In this document: piece after piece, positions 30,381 through 38,416 of the stretch
How positions within the stretch are numbered: position 1 is the stretch's first letter
Layout of the letters: each line of letters begins with the position of its first letter
Assembly (NCBI RefSeq): GCF_017312365.1
Contig: NZ_BLJI01000009.1
Coordinates: forward strand, 62,001-126,000
Reading direction: 5' to 3'
DNA length: 64,000 bases
Origin: Chroococcus sp. FPU101
GTDB lineage: Bacteria; Cyanobacteriota; Cyanobacteriia; Cyanobacteriales; Microcystaceae
Program-made: the position numbers and the translations under genes
Notes under the pieces: generated by a model
Seen by the model: only the letters and a program-made list of their open reading frames with translations
The model's database searches: none
What the model was told of the DNA's origin: nothing

Positions 30381-30845
30381 ATGAATTTTCCTTTTAAAAG
30401 AATGATTGGTACATCATTCATTTCTAGTGCTTTAGCCATCGGTCTTATTTTTCCTAGTTTTGCACAAGAAAAAACTGTTGTTAACCTTCAAATAAAAAGA
30501 GCAATTGATGCAGCACAAGAGATTGATAAAATTCCTAATGCTGGCGAATTGGATGGAGATTACACTTATTTTACCTTAGCTGATGGCGTGATTTGTGGAT
30601 TTCTTTTTAAAGAAATGCCGAAAGCGGCTGTCTATGTGATTTGTCAAAATCAAGTCGTGTCTCGTTCTTTAACCAGTGTTGAAGAAATTGAAGCAGTAGC
30701 TGATTTATTTGCCGAACAGTTACAGACTCGTTCTAATAATGCAGGACAAGAATTGGCGAGAAAAATACAAGAGAAATGGCCAACTGAAACGGATACAGAA
30801 TATCAAGTTTCTAACTCTAATGGTCAGACCTTAAACTCTCAATAA
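30381..30845 (+). CDS. Secreted hypothetical protein
   Basis: 154 residues with a clear N-terminal signal peptide (GTSFISSALAIGLIFPSFAQ, cleavage likely after SFA). The mature part is mixed alpha/beta with two cysteines (DGVICGFLFKEMPK and VYVICQNQV) that could form a disulfide, then a helical C-terminus (EIEAVADLFAEQLQTRSNNA). I recognise no domain. The gene stands alone, diverging from the S9 peptidase and converging on doxX. Confidence 0.65.
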   Translation: MNFPFKRMIGTSFISSALAIGLIFPSFAQEKTVVNLQIKRAIDAAQEIDKIPNAGELDGDYTYFTLADGVICGFLFKEMPKAAVYVICQNQVVSRSLTSVEEIEAVADLFAEQLQTRSNNAGQELARKIQEKWPTETDTEYQVSNSNGQTLNSQ

Positions 30846-30855
30846 ATTACTGCAA

Positions 30856-31266
30856 TTAGCGGCTTAAATTGCGGTGTTTAGTGGCAGTAGATGAAGGATT
30901 TTGTCGATCTAAACTATAAGCTCCTGAACCATAAGCGACAATCATAAACAATCCTCCCATTAGTCCTAAATTCTTAAAAAATGAAATTTCTTCGTCAGGG
31001 AAGTTAGTATGAAAAATGAGGGTAGCAGGAATTAAAAAACCAATCAAAAGCAGTGCGCCCCAACGAGCTTGATAACCTAATAAAATTGATAGTCCACCGA
31101 CAATTAAAACCAAAATAGTAGCAACTAAAAGCAGACCTGGAAAAGGTAACCCTTTAGCTGCCATATATTGCTGTGTTGACATGGGATCTAAAACTTTATC
31201 AATTCCAGATTTGATAAAAATAGTTGAGAGTAAAATTCGAGCAAGTAAAGGAATAAACTTTTCCAT
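30856..31266 (-). CDS. DoxX family membrane protein
   Basis: 136 residues with four membrane helices. The N-terminal FIPLLARILLSTIFIKSGID, then KVLDPMSTQQYMAAKGLPFP and the second half GGLSILLGYQARWGALLLIG are characteristic of the DoxX/YphA family of small quinone-linked or unknown-function membrane proteins. It starts 5 bases after trpA and is probably cotranscribed with it; the pairing has no obvious metabolic explanation. Confidence 0.9.
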   Translation of the reverse strand: MEKFIPLLARILLSTIFIKSGIDKVLDPMSTQQYMAAKGLPFPGLLLVATILVLIVGGLSILLGYQARWGALLLIGFLIPATLIFHTNFPDEEISFFKNLGLMGGLFMIVAYGSGAYSLDRQNPSSTATKHRNLSR

Positions 31267-31271
31267 AATAA

Positions 31272-32066
31272 TTAGACGATCGCTTGTTGAATACTATGAC
31301 AGAATTCCCTTACTGATTGTAATCCCTCTTCGGGTGTTCCTTCGGCGAGTTTTTTGACGATGGCACTACCAACAATTACGCCATTTGCCCCCCATTGCTT
31401 GACTTGTAAGGCTTGTTCGGGTGAAGAAATGCCAAAACCGACCCCAATCGGTTTATCAGTGACACTACGGATTAAAGAGATTAATTCTTCAACACGGGTA
31501 GCTACTTGAGTACGCATTCCCGTCACACCCGTCACACTAACGAGGTAGATAAAACCTTGAGACTGTTGTGCGATCACTTTGATTCGTTCTTTAGAGCTTG
31601 TCGGAGCGATCAATAAAATTACCTCAATCCCCCGTTCAATAGCAGCATTTAGTAGGGTGTGAGCCTCTTCTAAGGGCAAATCAGGAACAACCAAACCTTT
31701 AACCCCTGCGGCGGCAATTAGATCCAAAAAAGACTCAACACCTCGGTAAAAGATCGGATTATAGTAATTAAAGAGAACGATCGGGGCTGTTATTTCTGAG
31801 CTAGTCGTTCTGACGATTTCTAAAACATCCTCTAGCTTGACTCCTTTTTGTAAAGCGCGAGTTGCTGCCGCTTGAATTACGGGCCCATCTGCGAGAGGAT
31901 CAGAATATGGAACACCTAACTCGATTAAATCTGCACCCCCAACATTAAGAACTTTTAATGCTTTGGCGGTTGTTTCTAAGTCAGGATCTCCAGCAGTCAG
32001 AAAAGGAATAAAAGCACATTTATTTTGATGGCGCAACGATTGAAAACAAGCAGAAATAGAAGTCAT
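31272..32066 (-). CDS. trpA: Tryptophan synthase alpha subunit
   Basis: Cleaves indole-3-glycerol phosphate to indole and glyceraldehyde 3-phosphate, passing indole to TrpB. 264 residues. Motifs: [20 protein letters not shown], the catalytic glutamate in [20 protein letters not shown], the aspartate in [26 protein letters not shown] and the phosphate loop [12 protein letters not shown] with VIVGSAIV. trpB is not in the window, as is common in cyanobacteria where trp genes are scattered. The downstream doxX gene follows almost directly. Confidence 0.97.
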   Translation of the reverse strand: MTSISACFQSLRHQNKCAFIPFLTAGDPDLETTAKALKVLNVGGADLIELGVPYSDPLADGPVIQAAATRALQKGVKLEDVLEIVRTTSSEITAPIVLFNYYNPIFYRGVESFLDLIAAAGVKGLVVPDLPLEEAHTLLNAAIERGIEVILLIAPTSSKERIKVIAQQSQGFIYLVSVTGVTGMRTQVATRVEELISLIRSVTDKPIGVGFGISSPEQALQVKQWGANGVIVGSAIVKKLAEGTPEEGLQSVREFCHSIQQAIV

Positions 32067-32154
32067 TATTGAGTCAAGACTAGGTTTTAAAAGTGAAGTT
32101 TTGTTTTTTTAGCTTTTTGCTAACTTTCTATTATATCAGTGTGGTGCATTTTAT

Positions 32155-32784
32155 ATGATTAGCTATCTCAAAGGTCAGGTGATTGATGTTGTCAAGAATG
32201 CGAATAATCGGCTGATTTTAATTTTAGAAGTTAATCAGATGGGTTATGAAATTCAAATTCCGTCGCGTCTAGCTAGACAATTTTCTGAAAATAAAAGCGA
32301 AATTGAATCTATTTTTACTCATTTTCAAATTCGAGAAGATCAAGCCATCTTATACGGTTTTGCCAGTGCAGCAGAACGCGATCTCTTTCGTCAATTAATC
32401 GCTGTATCAGGAATAGGAACCCAATTAGCTATTGCTTTAGTTGATACACTGGGGATTGAAGAATTAGTGCAAGCAATTGTGACTGGAAATATTAAAACTC
32501 TTTCTAAAACCCCAGGAGTCGGGGCAAAAACAGCCGAACGAATTGCTTTGGAATTAAAAACTAAACTTTCTGGAGGGCGCAAAAGTAGCGGCGTTTCTAC
32601 AACTTTATCGACGGCTATTCCTTCTCGTGAGATTATCGATGATGTGGAGATGACTTTACTCGCTTTGGGTTATACTCAAGAGGAAATTAATCAAGCTTTA
32701 TCCGCACTGAGTCAGGATCAATTATTGCTAAAAAATACTCATGTAGAGGAATGGATTAAAAGTGCGATCGCATGGTTAAGTTAG
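32155..32784 (+). CDS. ruvA: Holliday junction branch migration protein RuvA
   Basis: Binds Holliday junctions and loads the RuvB motor. 209 residues: an N-terminal OB fold (MISYLKGQVIDVVKNANNRL), two helix-hairpin-helix motifs (SGIGTQLAIALVD and TPGVGAKTAERIALELKTKL) and the C-terminal RuvB-contacting domain (EMTLLALGYTQEEINQALSA). Length and domains are complete. It ends 4 bases into the 3' end of the convergent Uma2 gene and diverges from trpA. Confidence 0.97.
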   Translation: MISYLKGQVIDVVKNANNRLILILEVNQMGYEIQIPSRLARQFSENKSEIESIFTHFQIREDQAILYGFASAAERDLFRQLIAVSGIGTQLAIALVDTLGIEELVQAIVTGNIKTLSKTPGVGAKTAERIALELKTKLSGGRKSSGVSTTLSTAIPSREIIDDVEMTLLALGYTQEEINQALSALSQDQLLLKNTHVEEWIKSAIAWLS

Positions 32785-33380
32785 CTTTCATCTCCTAATA
32801 ATACATCTTCATAGATGCTAGATAGAGAACAAGAATAATCAATACTGGTAAATTTGATTTCTATTTCTTCTGGAGTAAGATTGGTTTCATCAAGATTATA
32901 TGACGTTAATTCCCATTTATGATTATGATTAAGTCGATAGCAGTCCAAACTCATTTTATTGGCATTAATCAAAACATATTCTTTTAAGGTACTACTTTGA
33001 CGATAGTGTTTAAACTTATCACCTCGATCAAATGCTTCTGTACTTGGGGAAAGAACTTCGATAATGAAACAAGGATAATTAACTACTTTACGGGCTTTTT
33101 GATCTCTCGGATCGCAAGTGACCATAACATCAGGATAATGAAACGGGCCTTTTTCAGATATGCTTACCTTTGCATCTGACATAAAAACTCTGCATCCTTT
33201 TCCGCGAAAATAGTTTTTTAATAATGATGCTAAGTTTAAGGCTATTTCATTATGAGGAAGTGTTCCACCTACCATGTCGTAAATTTCCCCATCAATGTAG
33301 CCATATTTAAGGGGTTGTTGTTCCTCCCAGTCTAAATATTCTTCGGGAGTCATATAGGTGATTTTAGGATCAGCCACCAT
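32781..33380 (-). CDS. Uma2 family (DUF820) endonuclease-like protein
   Basis: The second Uma2/DUF820 protein of the window, 199 residues. Seen: YMTPEEYLDWEEQQPLKYGY, IDGEIYDMVGGTLPHNEIAL, the strand HYPDVMVTCDPRD, and IIEVLSPSTEAFDRGDKFKH followed by EYVLINANKM, with the acidic and lysine positions of the PD-(D/E)XK core retained. It is clearly divergent from the copy at 6328, so it is not a recent duplicate. Its 3' end overlaps ruvA by 4 bases. Biological role unknown. Confidence 0.9.
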   Translation of the reverse strand: MVADPKITYMTPEEYLDWEEQQPLKYGYIDGEIYDMVGGTLPHNEIALNLASLLKNYFRGKGCRVFMSDAKVSISEKGPFHYPDVMVTCDPRDQKARKVVNYPCFIIEVLSPSTEAFDRGDKFKHYRQSSTLKEYVLINANKMSLDCYRLNHNHKWELTSYNLDETNLTPEEIEIKFTSIDYSCSLSSIYEDVLLGDES

Positions 33381-33528
33381 CTTTTTAAAATCCGAACGTT
33401 TGTATTGATTTTACTATTGTAATTCTAGTTAATGTCGTTGTGGCCAACGTTTGATGGACTTGTTGTTAATTTATCTGTTTGATAGGGAATACTAATTCTG
33501 AAGAGTTAATCTGTGCTAAACGTGACTT

Positions 33529-35517
33529 ATGATGACAGAAGAAGAAATCCTTCAGACGGTAGAACAACAATGTCAGGAAATGGGAATTTATTTTCAAGTT
33601 TTTTTACAAGTTCCTTATTTGTATATTTATATCAATCGTGAAACCGACTATCCTGTTGATTATCCGCAACTAACAGACAAGATTTTTAAGACGATCGCAA
33701 AACTACCTCTTTCAGATATACAAGGCATTTCTCTTCATAGTCGCATTTTAGGTATTGTTGAACCTGACTGGGAAACTTATTTAGAATTACCTACACTCAC
33801 GACAGATACAGATGAAGTCATCCAAGAGAGCATCACAGCACCAGAAAATAATTATATTGAATTAGAACAAAAATCATTATCCCCAGAAAACGAGCGATTA
33901 CCCGAAATAGTTATAGAAAAAATTCAAGAAACAAACTTAAATGAGTCCTCACCCGAAATAGCTGTAGAAGAAACCCCAGAAACAATCTTAAATGAATCAT
34001 CGCCAGAATTAGAAAAAACTTTAGCTACAGAAGTCGTCGAAGAACCTACCGCTAAACCCTTTGAATTATCAAAATACTGCTTTACCCGTAACCGATCGCT
34101 CTTAACGGCAACATTACCGCATCCTCCCACCAATATAGCCAAAATGGTTGACTTTTTTCACGTTTTACCCAATAAACAGATCGTTGTTTCATTCTTAGAA
34201 GAGATTTTTAACACAGGTCAAACATCGAATACACAAAATCATCCCGAAAGTATACAACAATGGGTTAAAGAAATTTTGGCACTAGACGCAGAGAAAAAGC
34301 GAAAAGCTTCGATCTGGTTTAGTCGTTATTGTCTTAATCCAAACGCAACAATGGAACAAGTGCAAGCCGTTTTAGCAATTATTGCAGAACAAACCCCTGC
34401 AACAACCGAAAAAACGCCAAACCAACCCAGAGAAAAGACAGAACCCTCTTTATTAACCCCATCTAAAGCTAAACCGCCACTACCTGCCGAAAAATCACCT
34501 AATCAAACAACTGACTCAAATTCTCGTTCTAAAACAGTTTCTAAACGTAAAAAAATACCCACTTGGCAATTTTCATCACTCCATTTAGCGATCGCATGGA
34601 TTATTGTTACAGTATTCGCCATCATGATCAATTTTCGGACGATGAGTGCAGCCTTAGAAACGTCTCCTTTGTGTACAAATTCCCCTGCATCGGATGAATG
34701 CGAACTTGCCGTACAAATAGTGGGCGCACCTGCCATTGAATTAGCCACTAAAAGCCATTCTGGAGAACCTTCAGAACGAACCAAAGCCGCAGCCGAATAT
34801 GAAGGCGTGACAGCCGATGTCTATACCATTCCTTATGGTCTTTCAGAGTCGGCGGATCGTACTTGTGCGTTTTATGGAACTATTAAAGCGGGCATGACGT
34901 TTAAAGAAGTGGCAAAAATGATGCCCAAACCGATCTCAACAGCAGGCAAAATTATTTTACCTGGGGTTTATTTTGTTGATGTTCAGCAAAACAACTTTAA
35001 AGGGGGTTCAGAAGCCATTAGAACAGCTTGCGTTTTTCGTTATCAAGAAACAAAACAAAACGTAAACGTTGATACTTTAGCAATTGAAGTAATTCCGACA
35101 CAATGGCCAAAAGAAAGCTATGAAGCAACATCTCAACCCGTCGCTATTCAAAAAGCATCAGGTTTATTTAGTACGCTAAGTGTTTTGGGAACAGGAACAT
35201 TATTTACAGCTATTGGTATGTTTGTCGCTATTCTCTTAGGTTTAGGAATTCGTGCTAATAGCTTAGACACGATTTTTAAAGCATCTTTCTTTTTAGGCAT
35301 CATTGAAACACTTTTATCTTTTCTTCCGATTTTCTTTATCGCTAAAATTGCCTTAGAAACCCTAGCTTTAGGTTTAACTTCTGCTATCGTCAAGGATTTT
35401 AAGGTTGAGTGGAGTTCTGGTTATCCCGTTGTCGCGGCAGGTGCGATCGTTATTATGGGTCTTAGAACATTGCTCAATTGGATCGTTTTTAGTTTATTAC
35501 TGGCTTCGGTGAGTTAG
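33529..35517 (+). CDS. Large hypothetical membrane protein
   Basis: 662 residues. The N-terminal about 85 residues form a small alpha/beta domain (EEEILQTVEQQCQEMGIYFQ ... SDIQGISLHSRILG), then an acidic linker with an imperfect repeat built on 'NESSPE' (about 135-165), a helical segment (IQQWVKEILALDAEKKRKAS), a Pro/Lys-rich linker, a TM at about 352-370 (LHLAIAWIIVTVFAIMINF), an extracytoplasmic region with four cysteines, and three or four TM helices at the C-terminus including FFLGIIETLLSFLPIFFIAK. I do not recognise the family. It is isolated, just before the CHAT/TpsA locus. Confidence 0.7.
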   Translation: MMTEEEILQTVEQQCQEMGIYFQVFLQVPYLYIYINRETDYPVDYPQLTDKIFKTIAKLPLSDIQGISLHSRILGIVEPDWETYLELPTLTTDTDEVIQESITAPENNYIELEQKSLSPENERLPEIVIEKIQETNLNESSPEIAVEETPETILNESSPELEKTLATEVVEEPTAKPFELSKYCFTRNRSLLTATLPHPPTNIAKMVDFFHVLPNKQIVVSFLEEIFNTGQTSNTQNHPESIQQWVKEILALDAEKKRKASIWFSRYCLNPNATMEQVQAVLAIIAEQTPATTEKTPNQPREKTEPSLLTPSKAKPPLPAEKSPNQTTDSNSRSKTVSKRKKIPTWQFSSLHLAIAWIIVTVFAIMINFRTMSAALETSPLCTNSPASDECELAVQIVGAPAIELATKSHSGEPSERTKAAAEYEGVTADVYTIPYGLSESADRTCAFYGTIKAGMTFKEVAKMMPKPISTAGKIILPGVYFVDVQQNNFKGGSEAIRTACVFRYQETKQNVNVDTLAIEVIPTQWPKESYEATSQPVAIQKASGLFSTLSVLGTGTLFTAIGMFVAILLGLGIRANSLDTIFKASFFLGIIETLLSFLPIFFIAKIALETLALGLTSAIVKDFKVEWSSGYPVVAAGAIVIMGLRTLLNWIVFSLLLASVS

Positions 35518-35700
35518 TCTTGAGCAAAGAAACTGCTTAAAAATACATGAATTTATTGACTTTTTTCAAAAAAATTAATAAATTTTATTAAAATCAGATT
35601 TTTTTTGATGTTAGGATTTTAGAATCATCGCTAAATTAAATGTTTCCAAGGCTCTAAAAAAAAATTAAACATTTGATGTTGTAGAAAAAGGACTTTATTT

Positions 35701-36210
35701 ATGACTACCCCAGAAACGTTACCCTTAAGTCAAGAATGCTTGAAAGGACTTGCAGAGAAGATCGCTCTATTTTTTGCGCCACATCAAGATGAAATTCCAT
35801 CTGCAGAAAAATATCGAAGAATATCACCTGTAATTGCTGAAAATCTTCAAATTGAAATAAATGTTGTAGACAAATCAAATTCGTCATCTCAAAAGACACC
35901 CAGTGTAAATGAGAAATGTCTGACTGAAATAACAGAACAGATGAATGAATTTTTAGATAAACATTCGATTCCACAAGACACGATCGCAGCTTTTCCCAGT
36001 CAGCAATGTCTTAACGAATTAGCAGATCTTATGTCTGATTTTTTTATTCACAATCAGATCCCACCCGAAATAGTCGATACCCTTGAAGTTGAGATCAAAT
36101 ATCAATCTGCAACTGATCAAGAAATTATGGCTTTGACTATGGGTTGTGTTCCAGGTGGGCCACCTCATGCGCCTTGTCTGCACCTCAAAAATGGGGTATC
36201 AAATAATTAA
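35701..36210 (+). CDS. Small cytoplasmic protein with three Cys-Leu helical repeats
   Basis: 169 residues, no signal peptide, no family recognised. Three repeats start at about residues 9, 69 and 99: LSQECLKGLAEKIALFFAPH, VNEKCLTEITEQMNEFLDKH and PSQQCLNELADLMSDFFIHN, each ending in 'IP' and each with a cysteine-leucine pair (C13, C73, C103). Repeats 1 and 3 are followed by a beta-like strand (ENLQIEINVV; DTLEVEIKYQ). The C-terminus is a Gly/Pro/Cys-rich tail, MGCVPGGPPHAPCLHLKN. It stands 14 bases before TpsA1 on the same strand, so it is the first gene of a TpsA1-CHAT operon. It could be an adaptor or secreted small substrate; neither is shown. Confidence 0.65.
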   Translation: MTTPETLPLSQECLKGLAEKIALFFAPHQDEIPSAEKYRRISPVIAENLQIEINVVDKSNSSSQKTPSVNEKCLTEITEQMNEFLDKHSIPQDTIAAFPSQQCLNELADLMSDFFIHNQIPPEIVDTLEVEIKYQSATDQEIMALTMGCVPGGPPHAPCLHLKNGVSNN

Positions 36211-36223
36211 ACACGATAAAATA

Positions 36224-38416
36224 ATGTTTGCTCAAATCTCTACACAGTATCTATTTGATTGGGCTTCTTGCATTTCGCGTCATTTAGGGTTAGTTAGCTT
36301 AATTTTGGCGGCAAATTTACTGTTTCTTGACAGTGCTGAGGCTCAATCAAATCAAATTCAAAGCGATCAGACTTTGGGTGTAGAAAGCTCAGTTATTAAA
36401 CCCAATGTTGACATAAATGGTCTTAGCAGTGATGTGATCGAAGGGGGGGCAAGTCGAGGCGAAAACTTATTTCACAGTTTTACAGAATTTAACGTTGGTG
36501 AAGGAAATAGAGTTTATTTTAATAACCCTTCCCAAATTCAACGTATTTTTAGCCGAGTGACAGGTGGTCATCAGTCGAGCATTTTGGGTACATTAGGCGT
36601 GTTAGGAAATGCCGATTTATTTTTGCTTAATCCGAGTGGGATTATTTTTGGCCCTAATGCAGCTTTAGACCTCAAAGGATCATTTATCGCCACTACTGCT
36701 AGCGATCTCATTTTCTCCGATGGAACACAGTTTAGTGCGGTCAACACTGAAACTTCTCCTTTACTTACGGTTAGTATTCCAGTGGGTTTACAGTTTAGGA
36801 ATACACCTAGTGCGATCGTCAATCAATCTCAGACGTTGTATGACACAGAAAAAGGCTTTATAGACATTGGAGGTCTTCGAGTACAGCCTTTGAAAACCCT
36901 AGCCCTCATTGGCGGTGATGTCATACTCAAAGGGGGATTTCTAAATGCTGATGGAGGTAGAGTTGAAGTTGGTAGTGTAGCAGAATCAGGTCAAGTGAGC
37001 ATTAAACCGATCGCTAAAGGTTGGATGTTAAGCTATGATGGTGTACAAAATTTTGGCGATATCCGTTTACAGCAGGATGTATTCCAATTAGAGCCAGTTT
37101 TCCAGATTTACTCTCAAATTAATGCTAATGGAAGTAATAGAGTACAGGAAGGTGGAGATATCCAGCTACAGGGTCGCCATATTATTTTAGCTGATGGTTC
37201 CAGAATTTTTGCGGCGGCGAATGCACAGAACAAGCCTGGCGGAACCTTGACTGTAAATGCTTCAGAATCAGTTGAGATTGTAGGAAATTTATTATTAGGT
37301 CTTCCTGCCATTTTATCAACATCGATTATCAATGAAGGAAATGGCGGAAATCTAGAGATCAACACAAAACAAGTTATCTTGCGGGATCTGGCTTTTATTA
37401 CATCACAATCTATTCCTGAGACAACGGGAAAAGTAGGTAATGTGACTATCAATGCGTCTGAGTCCGTAAATGTCAGCAACAAGAGTGAAATTTCAACTTT
37501 AGCTCAAGGTGCTGGAGATGCTGGAATTTTGCAAATTAATACCCGACAGTTAACGATTAAGGAGCAAGGACAAATTAGTGCTGCGACTTTTGCTCAGGGA
37601 AACGGTGGTCGTATTGTGGTGAATGCTGAAAAAGTTAACATTCATGATGGAGGGAGTATTTTTGTTAACAGTCAAGGTACAGGTCAAGCAGGTAACATAA
37701 ACATCAATGCGTCCTCAATTGGTTTGTCTAACTTTGGCTCATTGAATGCAGAAACACAAGCAGGGGAAGGCAATATCACACTTAATATTCAAGATGAAAC
37801 GATTATACGCAATAACAGCAAAATTACCACAAATTCAACAGGGAACGAGAGCGGAGGTAATATCATTATTAATACAGGGGTTTTAGCTGCCTTTGAGAAT
37901 AGCGATATTACAGCGAATTCAGTAAACGCCACAGGTGGACAAGTCATCATCAACACTCAAGGAATTTTTCAGATTCTTAATAGTGACATCACTGCTACAT
38001 CGGCTCTTGGGCCAGAATTTAACGGTATTATCGAACTCAATACGCCAGAAATTGATCCCAGTCGCGGTCTAGTATCATTTCCCGAAACCGTAATCGATCC
38101 AACGGCTCTAGTTGTTCAAAATCCCTGTAAAAAAGACAAAGCTAACGGATTTACTATAGCTGGACGCGGGGGTTTACCGCCTAATATTAATGATGACTTT
38201 AATCGGGATGCTGTTCAAGTCGATTTAGTTGAACCCGTTTCTCCACAAAATCGCCCTAAAAAGTCAGAACAAACTCTTACACTACCTCAACCGATTAAAC
38301 CGGTTCAGGGATGGATTTTTAATAATAAAGGTGAAGTGGTGCTGACCGCTTATAATCCTATAGTAACCGAGCCACAACGAGACAAAGAAAAATCGGTTAG
38401 CTGCCCTGCTCTATGA
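36224..38416 (+). CDS. TpsA-type filamentous hemagglutinin N-terminal domain exoprotein (TpsA1)
   Basis: A 730-residue secreted beta-helix protein. The ATG at 36224 gives a normal signal peptide (GLVSLILAANLLFLDSAEAQ). The TPS secretion domain follows at about 35-190: GENLFHSFTEFNVGEGNRVY, IQRIFSRVTGG and FLLNPSGIIFGPNAALDLKG, the NPxGI motif read by TpsB outer-membrane partners. Residues 200-620 are short beta-helix repeats ('GGxIxINA', 'xIxINTxxL'). The last 110 residues hold NPCKK, then AGRGGLPPNIND and DAVQVDLVEPV, and end PVQGWIFNNKGEVVLT, shared with TpsA2. No TpsB gene is nearby. Its stop overlaps the CHAT start by 4 bases (atga). Confidence 0.88.
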   Translation: MFAQISTQYLFDWASCISRHLGLVSLILAANLLFLDSAEAQSNQIQSDQTLGVESSVIKPNVDINGLSSDVIEGGASRGENLFHSFTEFNVGEGNRVYFNNPSQIQRIFSRVTGGHQSSILGTLGVLGNADLFLLNPSGIIFGPNAALDLKGSFIATTASDLIFSDGTQFSAVNTETSPLLTVSIPVGLQFRNTPSAIVNQSQTLYDTEKGFIDIGGLRVQPLKTLALIGGDVILKGGFLNADGGRVEVGSVAESGQVSIKPIAKGWMLSYDGVQNFGDIRLQQDVFQLEPVFQIYSQINANGSNRVQEGGDIQLQGRHIILADGSRIFAAANAQNKPGGTLTVNASESVEIVGNLLLGLPAILSTSIINEGNGGNLEINTKQVILRDLAFITSQSIPETTGKVGNVTINASESVNVSNKSEISTLAQGAGDAGILQINTRQLTIKEQGQISAATFAQGNGGRIVVNAEKVNIHDGGSIFVNSQGTGQAGNININASSIGLSNFGSLNAETQAGEGNITLNIQDETIIRNNSKITTNSTGNESGGNIIINTGVLAAFENSDITANSVNATGGQVIINTQGIFQILNSDITATSALGPEFNGIIELNTPEIDPSRGLVSFPETVIDPTALVVQNPCKKDKANGFTIAGRGGLPPNINDDFNRDAVQVDLVEPVSPQNRPKKSEQTLTLPQPIKPVQGWIFNNKGEVVLTAYNPIVTEPQRDKEKSVSCPAL

